DNA of 64,000 bases from Cladopsammia gracilis (GCA_022457155.1 JAJGOT010000516.1:62001-126000), one strand, 5' to 3'; positions 20,013 through 30,633 are shown, numbered from the stretch's first letter. Numbers and translations: made by a program. The notes: generated by a model not told the origin, from the letters alone.

Positions 20013-20326
20013 AGGGGTGGCGAATGGTACCTTCAAAATCGTGGGTCAAGGAAAATTTTGGTCCGGTCTCGAAATCTCGGCAATTTGGCTGGTGCTTTTT
20101 CTGTCTCGGAGTCTCGGATTTTTTCCCTCAAGGTCTCGGAGTCTCGGATACTTTTGTCAAGCATTCTCATTCTTCATCCTTGTTTGTTGTTTGATAGGCG
20201 ATTTGGATATTTTTAGCTCGGAGTCTCGGGCTCGGATTTTATAACGTAGCTGCGGTCGCGGTCTCGGATTTCGAAACAAGGGTCTCGGCGTCTCGGCGAG
20301 TCTCGGAGTTACCATTCGCCACCCCT
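20013..20326. mobile_element. MITE with internal TCTCGGAG repeats, 6-bp duplication AATGAA
   Basis: 314 bp, ends AGGGGTGGCGAATGGTA / TACCATTCGCCACCCCT, flanked by AATGAA (20007-20012, 20327-20332). Inside are about ten GTCTCGGA words. Same plan as the MITE at 18236: G-rich ends, 6-bp duplication, one short word repeated internally. Confidence 0.85.
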
Positions 20327-20345
20327 AATGAACAGTTGAAACATT

Positions 20346-20895
20346 GTGACCCTCCACGGGAAAACCGGCAAAAAGGTGATGACACGGGCACGCTATTATA
20401 ACACGCTAAACAAAAGAAAATTTCTTTAACACGGTAGCACCGTGCGACGATGCACGCCTCATTAAAATTTTCTTTTGTCTCATATTGCACGGTAAAAACA
20501 ATGGCGTGTGTTCGGTTGAACAAAGAAGTGTGACCAGTCATGTGACCGTGCAAAATGACAGGCAAGTGAGCTAAATGGCACCGCGCTGTCCAAGCTGATT
20601 CATAAACTTTTATCCCAGCCAATGTAGAGCTCTCGCTTATTCATACTGAAGCGAAATTGATTTTACGCAATCGCGCTTCTTTCGAGATCATCCGATAACC
20701 AAGCTGTTCTGCTCCAATTCTTCGATTATATAATTATAACTTTATGCGTGCTACTGTGCCATATCACACGATTTACCGAGTGATATCGCACGCTTAGCGT
20801 GTTACTTTACACGGAATTGTCACGCTGGTGTGCCCGTGTTAAAGCAAGCGTGCCCGTGTCATCACCTTTTTGCTGGTTTCCCGTGGAGGGTCACA
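20346..20895. mobile_element. MITE with 48-bp terminal inverted repeats
   Basis: Ends GTGACCCTCCACGGGAAA.. through GATGACACGGGCACGC, repeated in reverse at 20849-20895 with one or two mismatches. 550 bp, non-coding, with ACACGCTAA / GCGTGTTA words inside. Duplication not clear. The frames over it on both strands (20239-20622, 20830-21195) are chance. Confidence 0.8.
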
Positions 20896-20988
20896 TATGT
20901 TAACCAACTATGGTTCTCATTCATAACATGTTTACAACGACATTTTGTATTACTGACCGAACTCACAACTCGTCTTGCGAACGCAAGC

Positions 20989-22118
20989 ATGGCCAATATT
21001 TGGAGACCGTTTGCGGGGCATATTGGAAATAGCCCTGACCCATGTTCATCGCAGCTGTCTAAGTCGAAAAGAAGTAAGTACTACACAATTCTTCTCAGAA
21101 GACATTATGATTATGCAATATGCTTAAACGTTGAACTGGTAACCGACGGTTGGTATAGCTCTTGTGTCTCAAGGCATTACTTATTTTTCTTATAATTTAA
21201 CAATTGCAGTGAAAAAGACACCGGGAACTTTGGAAGTTGCTATTATCGAGGAAGGGTCGATGAAAGAGGGAACCAAAGGGTGGGAGGCAGTTTCAAAAAC
21301 GGTGCAAAAACTCCATTCTAGCAAGTTCACAAGTACCAGAGAGTGTTAAAGGTTACTACCGGAAGTCAACAACAACAACAACAACAATTTATTTACAAAT
21401 AATAATAAAACAAATTATATTAGCAACCCGCAAATAAGTACAATCAGTACAATTGCAAAAAGGGTACAGAAGCATGCCAACTCAATCAAGTGTCCGACTT
21501 AGTTCTATTTATTTAATTATTTATTTAATTATTTAATTTAAATAGTTATTATAACAACTAGTTATTAAAAGTATTGTATAATCTTCACCCACTTGCAACT
21601 GCCCTGTGGTAGTAGCCAACTCGAAAGCTTGGCTCCTTTGGCTACTACACACTCTTCTTTTGTTATGTTTAATTCAATGTCTAGTTAGCTCTGTTCTTAC
21701 TTTTTTTTTTATTTCCTTAATGTTGGTATATTGTAATTGAATAAGTGTAAATAAAATGAACTTGAACTTGAACTACCTCAAGTTCCCGACCGAAAGCAAA
21801 GAAGAAAGAGAAAAAAAATGAAGAACTCGTTAAGACGACGACGGGTTAGTCGACGCTCAAGACTCGGATTTGGACGTTGATATACAATGCGCAAGACCCA
21901 ATGTTCCAGAGAAGAGACGTGACCAAGCTGGGGAAGAAAAGAAAACAGACGAAAGCGAAGAAGTGGATGACCCCATTCCGAAGGCCAAAGGACCGAAATC
22001 TAGCCGTTCAGACCTTCAAAAGGAAGCTCTGACTTCTCACACAAGGATGTGTGAGAAGGCAATGAGTACTCTTGAAAGGATGGAAAGTCTTTTCGAAAAA
22101 CTTGAAAAGACTGTTTAA
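20989..22118 (+). pseudogene. Myb/SANT-like DNA-binding protein gene, broken
   Basis: Exon 20989-21073 (MANIWRPFAGHIGNSPDP) ends at the donor AGAA|GTAAGTAC. The intron ends at TTTAACAATTGCAG (21209), and exon 2 (21210-21349) reads EVAIIEEGSMKEGTKGWEAV then SKFTSTRE, the SANT-like pattern of TE-encoded Myb proteins. A frameshift at 21347 produces a stop. A retroelement at 21367-21771 splits it. The 3' part 21789-22118 is acidic then coiled-coil (KEALTSHTRMCEKAMSTLER) to a stop at 22118. This fits the second protein of a Harbinger element. The SANT assignment rests on pattern only. Confidence 0.5.
21367..21771 (+). mobile_element. Retroelement 3' end (LINE or SINE) with TTGAAC tail
   Basis: Flanked by ACTACCggAAGT and ACTACCtcAAGT (21355-21366, 21772-21783; 10 of 12 match), a likely target duplication. 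Starts with (CAA)n and ends AATAAAATGAACTTGAACTT, a short-repeat tail as in CR1/L2-type elements. No coding sequence remains. Confidence 0.6.
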
Positions 22119-22303
22119 TTGACATGTGTAACATGTGAAAGAGAATTAACGGCACAAAACGCTTTGTCCACTCATTTAACACAATTATTGGGTTTATTTG
22201 CATTTGCGTAAAACAAGGAACTAATTTGCATAAGGTTCTCCGCTTTTATGAGAAATCACTATTACGCCGGTAAAGTCATAGAAAATGTGTTCTATTGCTT
22301 TTA

Positions 22304-24985
22304 TGAAATAACTATGAAAAGCGTTTGGAAAGAGAGAAATTTGTTGTAGTTTTGTGCCGATCAAGTAGCTTGTTCTCATAACATTCATCATATGACCGGG
22401 AAAACCAATCAGAGCCGCTGAAAGAATGAACTTTACACGATGCCACTGACAAAGCTGCACTGACAAATTGACGGGTTCAACGAAAGTGATGAAAAGTTTT
22501 AGCGCTTTGAAATTCGTCAGTTGGAATTTATCAGCTGAAAGAAGAAAATATATTCAATGATTCAAAAGTTCTTTGAATGGGAAATCCAGAAAATTGTGTC
22601 CGGAATCTGCTGCCGCAAACATGAATGTACGAGGAAAGTTTGAAAGCTCAAGCATGTTAAAGCATGACCCAGAGCCTAATTTGCATAAAATCCGTCGAGT
22701 CATTACTTTAAAAATATATACATAAACATCCTCAAACTTGATAATAACATAAAACTTCATGTCCTTAAATTAGCATATACTTTATGTGTAGAATGTTTAC
22801 ATCACGTGACCTGTTATAACAGTTTTCTTACGCGAAGAGAAAAGTGAAAATGGGCCGCCGAAATGACACATAATAGGTATATATTGAAATACCAACGTAA
22901 TTTTGTAGTTTTCCCCTTTAAGAATCTGTCCTGAATGGGTGACTGCGATTTACCGTTAAAGAGTAATTTTCAAAAATAGGTCACGTGACCCTTTTTTTCT
23001 TTTAATAACTTCTTAATGAAAGAAGATATTTCTCCATTCAGGACACGGGCTGTATCTATACAGGAAGTCAATAAATACCGAATGGTTTATTGGGCGCCAC
23101 ACTAAACCATCCTCGGCCCATTTCAGATTGCTCTTTTTTCCTTAATTATGACGTCATCAGTCACGTGACCACAGATGTTAACACTCAAAAGGTTTAAGGA
23201 CGTTGAAATATTTCTGTTTTGCACTTTTAAAGGTCGTTAAAACCAAAAGAACATTACTTGTACTAGAAAAAATAGTTTTCTTCGCGGGAGTCTAAGATCA
23301 AAGGACAGTCCATGCCTTAACATGCTTGAGAGTTTGAAAGCCTAAAATTTTTATGCCGTATGTTGGATTCAAAGATTGCCTTCTTGTCAAGAATTTTTCA
23401 ATTGGAATAAAGGTTAGTTCCAGAAACTCAGCTTCTGAAAATGTTTTCGACTTTATCCACTTACTTTGAAGTGTACAATGAAGCCCGTACTTCTCTACAT
23501 TTTAAGTTCTGAATGAAAACTAAGCTCATTGTTTTTAAGCCTTCAGTTGAATTGTTTGATCATTCCATGCAAATAATTTGTTTAAGCATAAACCTATAAT
23601 TTTTGTTAGCTTCATTTTTTCTTCTTGGTAATTGATCATCCTTGGACACATAATCAGAATTTAAATTGCATCGGGTACAAAAGTATTCAATGAAAAAATC
23701 TCAAAAACAAAACACGATAAAGCGTAACATAAATGGAATCGGCGTAAAATAATTATCCTAAACAACAAAGCTATAAGCTTAAGCTTAAGCCTTGCTTTTT
23801 AATTCCACTGTGAAAATCCGTCTTATTTAGAAGTTATCTTAGGATTTGTAGGAACATTTATAAACTTCAGTTCAGTGAATTTCAATCGAAAATTCCTCAG
23901 TTTGAAAGCCATTGTTTTCTCTTTGGGATCCATAAGTTTTGAGCTTTCCACTAATAGCTAAACCTTCAGTTCAATGAACTTCACAAAGTACATATCGAGG
24001 TTGTTTTGATTGTCATTGATCGCTGCATGTAAGCCTTTCCAAGCCAATGTTAAATGAAAATATATTCCTGTTGTTGATATCAGTTTTAAAATATTAAAGC
24101 TTAGTGTTCTTTTGTCGTTAAGCCGTTTTTTGTTTGCGTGCGTGGGAATTTTTTTTTTTATTTTGTAGGTTTGAGCAGCAACTTATCGGACTTATCGTTT
24201 ACAAGAAACATATCTTCCCTTCTCATCTTCTAACAGACCACAATATGCAATAAGACACTAAACCGGCTCGAGTCTCCTCACGCTTGTGTTGCTGCAGTGG
24301 AAAATTGAACTTTGTTTACTTTACAGTTTCGTTTGCGCGGTTTTCTATGAGTTTACCGGCACAATAGTTAATAGGTCTTTGGCCAATCAGAACGCGCGTA
24401 GTATCTCAGTTATTTTATAATTACTGGTAACTCATTCATTTGCGCTTGTGCACGATAGCAGCGAGGGATCTGGGACTGAATGAACATGAGAAACTGAAAA
24501 AAGGGAGAAAAGAAAAGGAAAGATGGAGGGAAAATATTTTAATTATTTGTTAGTTGTGATCAAGTGTTGGAGGGGCATGAGGTAGTCTATTAAAGTTTTA
24601 TTATCACTTGGAGTGCTAGCGTTCTGAATAATCAAAACGGCCAGCTATTAAATCTTGCCGTAAGGTTAAATCTCTTGGACGAATGAATGAATGAACTGGA
24701 CACGCGACAAAGTGCCTTCTCGCTAGCCTGCGTGGCAGGCGTTCTAAGGGGAAGGGGGAAAATTCGGGCGCACGAGAACGCTAAGGGTGCGCGAGGGAGG
24801 GGGGAAGGGAACGCCTGCAATGACGCCATTGTTTTCTCCAACCTGCCTACTAACCGACCGACCGATATCAAATCGGACCGGAGAGGGAACAACATCTTTT
24901 TGGAATAATAATGAGGATCGAAATGCACCAATAGCAACAAGCCAACGTGCTACATAAGCGACACGTAACCAATCGACCTCATCGC
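22304..24985. other. Long non-coding stretch
   Basis: AT-rich, no convincing frame. The palindromic word TCACGTGACC occurs near 22803, 22980 and 23161. 24341-24367 (TTTTCTATGAGTTTACCGGC) is a diverged copy of the Harbinger terminal repeat at 19437. 24717-24815 has GCCTGCGTGGCAGGCGTTC with an inverted partner GGGAACGCCTGC, likely a small MITE. Confidence 0.4.
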
Positions 24986-25040
24986 CTGATGAAGACTAGC
25001 AATAATAGCAGTCGAAACGTCGCGATCGACATCTTAAAGT
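24986..25040 (+). ncRNA. Hammerhead-core-like motif of a Penelope-like element remnant
   Basis: CTGATGA (24986-24992), a stem-forming spacer GACTAGC..GC-AGTC, then GAAAC (25014-25018), then a small hairpin GTCG-CGAT-CGAC. This order is the conserved core of hammerhead ribozymes, which are known in Penelope-like retroelements. I could not find a closing stem I, so self-cleavage is doubtful. A coding relic of the same class lies at 40750. Confidence 0.4.
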
Positions 25041-25273
25041 GACTCCATCGTGAGACAAACGAAAAATCGTTTACCTATCTTACACACCACGATGAACAAC
25101 AACCACATTTTTAGTAACATTAACTGTGAAATGTCTGGCTGTCAAATAATGCAAACTGTAAAATGTATGGCTTTTAAATAACATCCAATCGAAGACGTTC
25201 GCGAGAAAATCTCCCGAAAAGCACGTTCTCAGGTTTCTTTCACTTTTTTTTTTTTACAGAAAAACAAAATCGC

Positions 25274-25360
25274 ATGGCTGATGGTGGTAATATTGTAAAG
25301 CCTAAACGCGGTCGCCCGAAAAAGGAAAACAATTGCAACAATGTGTGTCGAGTCTGCTAA
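25274..25360 (+). other. Short frame with AT-hook-like KRGRPKK motif
   Basis: ATG in good context (AATCGCATGG), then 28 codons with KPKRGRPKKE and CNNVCRVC before TAA. Beyond the stop another frame has Cys pairs (RLCPHCG). It resembles the start of a zinc-binding DNA-associated protein, broken early. It could be a host exon or transposon relic. Confidence 0.3.
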
Positions 25361-25764
25361 ACGATCGATGGTTTTGCCCATGCGTTTAAATGTTTGGATC
25401 GGCTTTGTCCACACTGTGGGCTCCTTGTTCCCCGAAACACGTGATGTGGCACGCGTATTTCGGGTGACAAGTGAGTACATAGTACGGAACCTGATATTGT
25501 GAACGGGTCATTGTGCAATCTATTTGCGCTGGCTTTCTATGCTGGCGACATTTAGATCATTACACCGTGCTGATGAGTTGCAATAACAACGAAACAATTG
25601 TCCACGGTTACGATCCTACTTTATCGGTTTCTATCGTGATGGTGTCTCGCAAATTTTACTTTTTTACGTGGTCAGTCATTTTTTGGCTGGTTAGGTCTCT
25701 CGTGGATCCCACGTATGATTAGCAGCATTATCGTTTGCGGTCTTCTGCAGTTTACTTTTATTAC

Positions 25765-26775
25765 TACAGCTGGTGAGTTTGAAACTGAACTGTCTTATAA
25801 AGATAAACGTTGTACTGTGTGTTTTGTTGTTATGGAAGAGAATGCTAGGGCAATACTCAGCCGTCAAACTTCTGAAGAGTTGGGCATATTAAAGATTGAG
25901 ATAAACACTGTGAGTGAAGAGACCTTATTTAGAGATTTTACTGAGTGTTTTGATGGTGTTGGAAAGCTTAAAGACTTCCAAGCAAATCTTCATGTTGATG
26001 AATTAGTTAAAACAGTTGCTCAGAAACTGAGACCGCCACCCTTTGGGCTAAGAGACAAAATTGAACAGAAACTAAATGAACTTGTTGACTTTGATATCAT
26101 TGAACCTGTTGAAGGCCCAACCCCTTGGGTAAGTCCTGTAGTCGTGGTTCCCAAGCCCACAGGAGAAATCAGGCTCTGCGTAGATATGAGGAAAGCTAAT
26201 GAGGCTATAGTGAGGGAGCGCCACCCGATACCTAGTGTAGATGACGTTTTGTACCACCTAAATGGCAGCACAATGTTCAGTAAATTGGACCTTAAATGGG
26301 GTTTTCACCAGATTGAGTTGCAACAGGAGTCCAGAACTATCACCACGTTCATCACTCACAAAGGGTTGTATTAATACAAACACCTTATGTTCGGCATCAG
26401 CTCCGCCCCAGAGCTATATCAGCATACTATTCAACAAACGCTTGCAGGGTGTGAGGGTGCCTACAACATACATGATGATATCATTATCAATGGTCGAACA
26501 GTTGAAGAGCACAACAGTCGGTTGCGGAAGACCATGGAATGTATTCGTGAGAAGGGACTAACCCTGAACAAGGAAAAGTGTGTATTCAGGATGTCACAAC
26601 TTACGTTTATGGGATACCTGTTGTCAAGCAAAGGAATCAGCCCAACGGAGTCACGTGTTGAAGCAGTTGTCCGAGCTAAGGAGCCTGGAAATGCTGGCGA
26701 GGTGCGCAGTTTCCTAGGATTAGTGAACTTTAGTGCCCGGTTCATCCCTAATCTAGCAAGTATTACAGAGCCACT
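25765..26775 (+). pseudogene. Gypsy 2 protease end and reverse transcriptase
   Basis: Starts with the protease tail (FVVMEENARAILSRQTSEEL), then the reverse transcriptase: WVSPVVVVPKPTGEIRLCVD, TMFSKLDLKWGFHQIELQQE. A TAA at 26372-26374 interrupts GLY-x-YKHLMFG. The catalytic stretch is NIHDDIIING (about 26466-26495), another xxDD form. It continues EVRSFLGLVNFSARFIPN to the insertion at 26776. The first 17 residues of the listed frame (before about 25765) do not match the family and are not part of it. Confidence 0.85.
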
Positions 26776-28313
26776 GTTACGCCACAAAATGTAATAATTG
26801 ACGCAAAATGTAATAGTAACCCAAAATGTAATAACTTTTGACGCAAAATGTAATAGTAACCCAAAATGTAATAATTTTTGACGCAAAATGTAATAAACTT
26901 GGTAACCCAAAATGTAATAACTTTTGACGCAAAATGTAATAAACTAAAGTAACGCAAAATGTAATAAATTTGACGCAAAATGTAATAACTTCAGTTTTAC
27001 AAACGCCACGTATCAATCAAGTTGTACACGTTATCCATCACGTGACTAGATCGAAAATCGCTAATATCTCTGTTTCAATTATACAAAATCAACGTATTAA
27101 TCAGAAACACTTGGCAACCATATTCAAGAGAGTAAGAATCCCCTGCCTGCAAAGTATAAGTTGGATATCGAGCGTTTGCCGAGCCGGATGAAGATAAACC
27201 TGGAACCTTCCAAGTAACGAACAGAAAGCTATATCAAAATGGCTCCAAAGGGATTAAAAACGGCAATAAAAATAACACCAAACACAATAAAAGTTCATGT
27301 TGTCTCCTTCTATGCATATAGTAACGTCTGAGAAATCGAAATCTCTGAGCTTTCCTGAGAGAGGGGGTGAATCGGTCTACGGATCGGAAGATTGCGGATT
27401 CAATGCAAAATTTTAACGGATTTTGGGATCATATACTGCAAATGCAGCAGATTTATCCATATTTGGGCTCCAGATTTTGGTTTTTGCTAATTATAATTAA
27501 AGTTCAAGTGGTGGATTCCAACCCTCATTAGAAATTTGTTTTGCTAAAACACAATCTCATATAAGGCTGCTACGAAATAATTCGTGGTTTCGGATTTGTG
27601 AATTTTATTTTTGTGGATCGCTGGATTCAAGTACAAATTGATAAGGGATCGGCGGATTTGCGTACCCTTATTTACCCCCTTCCTGTGAGAAATGATTAGA
27701 AATAGAGCCCACATTCGTGGCAGTTATTCTCGTTTGTCTGTGTTGCGAAATGACTCCAAACCAAGTGAAAGGTGTTTAAGTCAACAGGTAAACCCGTCTC
27801 GCGGTTAACATAGCCTGTGATGCAGTCTAGGTTAACAAACATAGATCAATAAACCGGCTGAAACAAAATGGCTGGTTGGGTTTTCATAAAGTCAATTTAC
27901 TGGAAGAAATAAGTTTTTCTACATGCGATCCTCGTTCCTTTTTTACCACAAAATGTTGTATTGGTGTTGACTTGTATAATAAAACGGAAATAGTCGATCT
28001 AGTCATGTGATCGATGACGTGTACAATAGGTGGCGTTTTTCGTTTCCAAGTATAGATGTTCATATGTGTACTTCCCCATTGAGCTAGGACAAAACTGAAG
28101 TTATTACATTTTGCGTCAAATTTATTACATTTTGCGTTACTTTAGTTTATTACATTTTGCGTCAAATGTTATTACATTTTGGGTTACCGAGTTTATTACA
28201 TTTTGCGTCAAAAGTTATTACATTTTGGGTTACTATTACATTTTGCGTCAAAAGTTATTACATTTTGGGTTACTATTACATTTTGCGTCAATTATTACAT
28301 TTTGTGGCGTAAC
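26776..28313. mobile_element. DNA element with TTATTACATTTTG-array terminal inverted repeats
   Basis: 1538 bp flanked by AGCCACT (26769-26775, 28314-28320). If the outer T/A is counted in the terminus, the duplication is GCCAC. The Gypsy pol frame resumes exactly after one copy. Ends GTTACGCCACAAAATGTAAT invert. Each end is an array of TTATTACATTTTGCG- and TTATTACATTTTGGG-type half-units alternating, giving about 40-bp composites, followed by a unique inverted part (CACGTGACTAGATCG against CGATCTAGTCATGTG). No coding sequence. Galileo/Foldback elements of flies have comparable tandem-repeat ends and 7-9-bp duplications. Confidence 0.85.
27363..27680. mobile_element. MITE with internal GCGGATT repeats nested in the array element
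   Basis: 318 bp, ends GGGGGTGAAT.. / ..ATTTACCCCC, flanked by TCCTGAGAGA (27353-27362) and TCCTGTGAGA (27681-27690). GCGGATT, GGATTC and GGATCGG words recur inside. Similar in plan to the MITEs at 18236 and 20013. Confidence 0.65.
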
Positions 28314-28320
28314 AGCCACT

Positions 28321-30157
28321 TCGAGAGTTAACAAGGAAAGATGTGCCTTTTGTGTGGGGTGCAGTACAACAAACTGTTTTTTATGCCCTGAAGAGTAGCC
28401 TGGAGCGTGCAGAGACACTGGATTATTTTGACAGCAATGCAGAAAAAACAAAGCTTATCACAGATGCGAGCCCCGTAGGCCTCGGGGCAGTCCTAACCCA
28501 GGTCACACAAGGTCAAGAGCGTGTGATTGCCTACGCTAGTCGTAGTTTAACAGAAGTGGAACGCAGGTACTCATAGGCAGAGAGAGAGGCACTGGGCCTT
28601 GTATGGGGGTGTGAAAGATTCCACATGTATCTGTACGGGGTGGACTTCACGCTGTTAACTGACCACAAGCCCTTAGAGGTTATTTACTCAAGCAATTCCC
28701 GCAATTCGGCAAGAATAGAGCGGCGGTGGGTACTCCGACTTCAGCCATACAAATTCGGCGCGTACAGTATATATCGGGCAGACAGAACATTGGTGACTCA
28801 CTCTCACGGGTTGTTGAGGGGAAGGAATGAGTGGCTGTAATGATGTAGAAGAGTGTGTTCGTTTTGTAGCAGAGGTATCAGCGCCAGTAGCAATACCCAT
28901 AAGAGAGATTGAAGAAGAATCTGCGCTTGATTCAGAGATATCACAGCTAAGAGAATGTATTTCGAAGGGAGACTGGGACAAAGCCCCACCAGTGTATAAA
29001 GCTGTAAGAAACGAACTTTGCACTTTGGGCAAATTGGGACTAAGAGGAACAAGGTTACTTATCCCAGCAAAACTACGTGAAAGGGTACTAAATTTAGCAC
29101 ACGAGGGTCATCAAGGGCTGGTAAAGACCAACCAAAGACTCCGTACTAAAGTCTGGTGGGCTGGAGTCGACAAACAAGTGGAGGATCGATGTAAGACCTG
29201 TCATGGCTGCCAGCTAGTTGGACTACCCACCCCACCGGAGCCCTTGAAACAAACAGAATTTTCAAGCCAACCTTGGACTGATTTAGCAACAGATTTAATG
29301 GGGCCTTAACCTTCAGGAGAGTATATGCTTGTTCTAGTTGATTATTACAGTCGGTACTTCGAGGTAGACATTCTGACAACAGTAACATCTGCCAAAGTTA
29401 TCGGGAGCTTGGAGAAGTTTTTCTGCACCCATGGACTGCCGCAATCGCTAAAAACAGACAATGGTGCACAATTTGTATCTGAAGAATTGGAACGTTACCT
29501 AAAAGAGAATGACATTGAACACAGGACCTCAACCCCATTATGGCCCCAGGCTAACGGGGAGGTTGAGAGACAGAATAGAAGTCTGCTTAAAGTCCTTAGA
29601 ATTGCCAAAGCAGAAAAGAAGAATCTCTGGACCGAGCTGCGAAAATTCTTGACAGCCTACAGGACGACACCGCATAGCAGCACGGGAGTTACACCAGCGA
29701 AGCTGTTGTTTAACAAAGAAATCAGATCAAAGATTCCTCAGCTTGGAAGGTCTAAGTACACTGACAGCGAAGCAAGGGACAAGGACGCAGAAAAGAAACA
29801 AAGTAGAGCTGACTACGCAGACGAGAAAAGGAGAGCTCAGGAAAGTGGCATAGAGTTGGGTGATCATGTCCTGTTGAAACAAAAAAAAAAGAAAACAAGT
29901 TATCGACCACGTTTGAAGACGTGCCTTACAAGGTTAGCAGAAAATATGGAAATGAAGTCGTAGTAACGTCTCCTGAAGGAGCCAACCTGCGGAGAAATGT
30001 AACTGAAGTAAAAAAGTACCTGAGAGAGGCTGATGCCACGGGTGAACAAGTCACTGAAGATGGCGTTACCGAGGGAGATATCACTGGGAGGACAGCAGAG
30101 CCACGAGAAAGACCAACCAGGGAGAGAAAGCTGCCAGATTATTTAAATGACTATTAG
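28321..30157 (+). pseudogene. Gypsy 2 RNase H and integrase
   Basis: Resumes in the pol frame after the insertion (RELTRKDVPFVWG). RNase H: KLITDASPVGLGAVLTQVTQ, a TAG at 28574 in RYS-x-AERE, then LLTDHKPLEVIYSS. Frameshifts near 28740 and 28830 lead into the integrase zinc finger HEGHQGLVKT..CKTCHGCQ (29101-29215), a TAA at 29307 in GP-x-PSGEY, and the catalytic core VDYYSRYF, LKTDNGAQFVSEELERY, NGEVERQNRSLLK. The last frame ends RERKLPDYLNDY at 30157. All three catalytic acidic residues are present, but the gene is dead through three stops and two frameshifts. Confidence 0.88.
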
Positions 30158-30182
30158 GTCCATGGACTGTGTTAAATACTTG

Positions 30183-30265
30183 GTTTCCCCTATTCCCAAT
30201 AATAGTAGACATAGATTATGAATCATTCACTGTTAAATAGGAAAACTGACTGCTGCACTGGGTAG
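30183..30265. repeat. Split direct repeat B2 (outer end of Ngaro-like element)
   Basis: Begins GTTTCCCCTATTCCCAATAA and ends GCTGCACTGGGTAG; identical to B1 at 30873-30955. The last 24 bp (CTGACTGCTGCACTGGGTAG) are then repeated once in tandem up to 30291. Confidence 0.85.
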
Positions 30266-30267
30266 GT

Positions 30268-30633
30268 GACTGACTGCTGCACTGGGTAGGTGGTGTAGTC
30301 CAGCGTAATGCAAGCACCAGTCCCCGTTTATTGATACGAGCACGAAAATGGTAAAAAAGGAAGATGTAACCGGAAAAAGTCCAACGTTAATAACGAACTC
30401 TGTCATATAGGTCATAGATTGACAATAATTGGTACAGGTTACAACTGCGTGCCTGCTGCCCGTCAGGAAAAACCCCCTTTTCATTTGGAGGAAACGTGAA
30501 CCCTCCCGAATGCAGAGCTAGGCACTTAACAAATACCTCGAGGGAGAGAGGTTGAAAAATTATGATGTAAATACAAACTGTAAATACTTACATCTATGTA
30601 TAACAAACTGTGACATTACGGTAAGAATACGTT
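30268..30633 (-). repeat. Segment between A2 and B2, LTR-like but unplaced
   Basis: On the minus strand it reads TGTATAACG.. to ..CTGGACTACA with CAATAAACGGGG (polyadenylation-like) near the end, so it could be a solo LTR. I found no matching duplication at its borders, and its first bases overlap the end of repeat A. It separates two repeats that should touch, so it is probably an insertion. Confidence 0.35.

Larger units (their letters stand above)
13848..22299. mobile_element. PIF/Harbinger-like transposon shell containing nested elements
   Basis: The terminal inverted repeat begins AGCAATAGAACACATTTTCT and continues through ACTTTACCGGCGTAATAG and AACCTTATGCAAATTAGTT. The right copy is at 22197-22299 in reverse. 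The left copy is split: AGCAATAG lies at 13848-13855, then comes the DIRS element, then AACACATTTT resumes at 19434. Left flank TTA (13845-13847) and right flank TTA (22301-22303, off by one base) suggest a 3-bp TTA duplication, typical of PIF/Harbinger. A Myb/SANT-like gene relic on the plus strand agrees, since Harbinger elements pair a transposase with such a protein. The transposase itself is not recognised. Confidence 0.7.

Noticed and set aside
20239..20622. 127-codon minus frame
   Set aside because: Runs across two different MITEs; no motif.
26763..28451. Frames rich in YYILRQKLLHFG
   Set aside because: Translations of the TTATTACATTTTG arrays.
28804..29388. Minus-strand frames of 80-114 codons
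   Set aside because: Antisense to the Gypsy 2 integrase.
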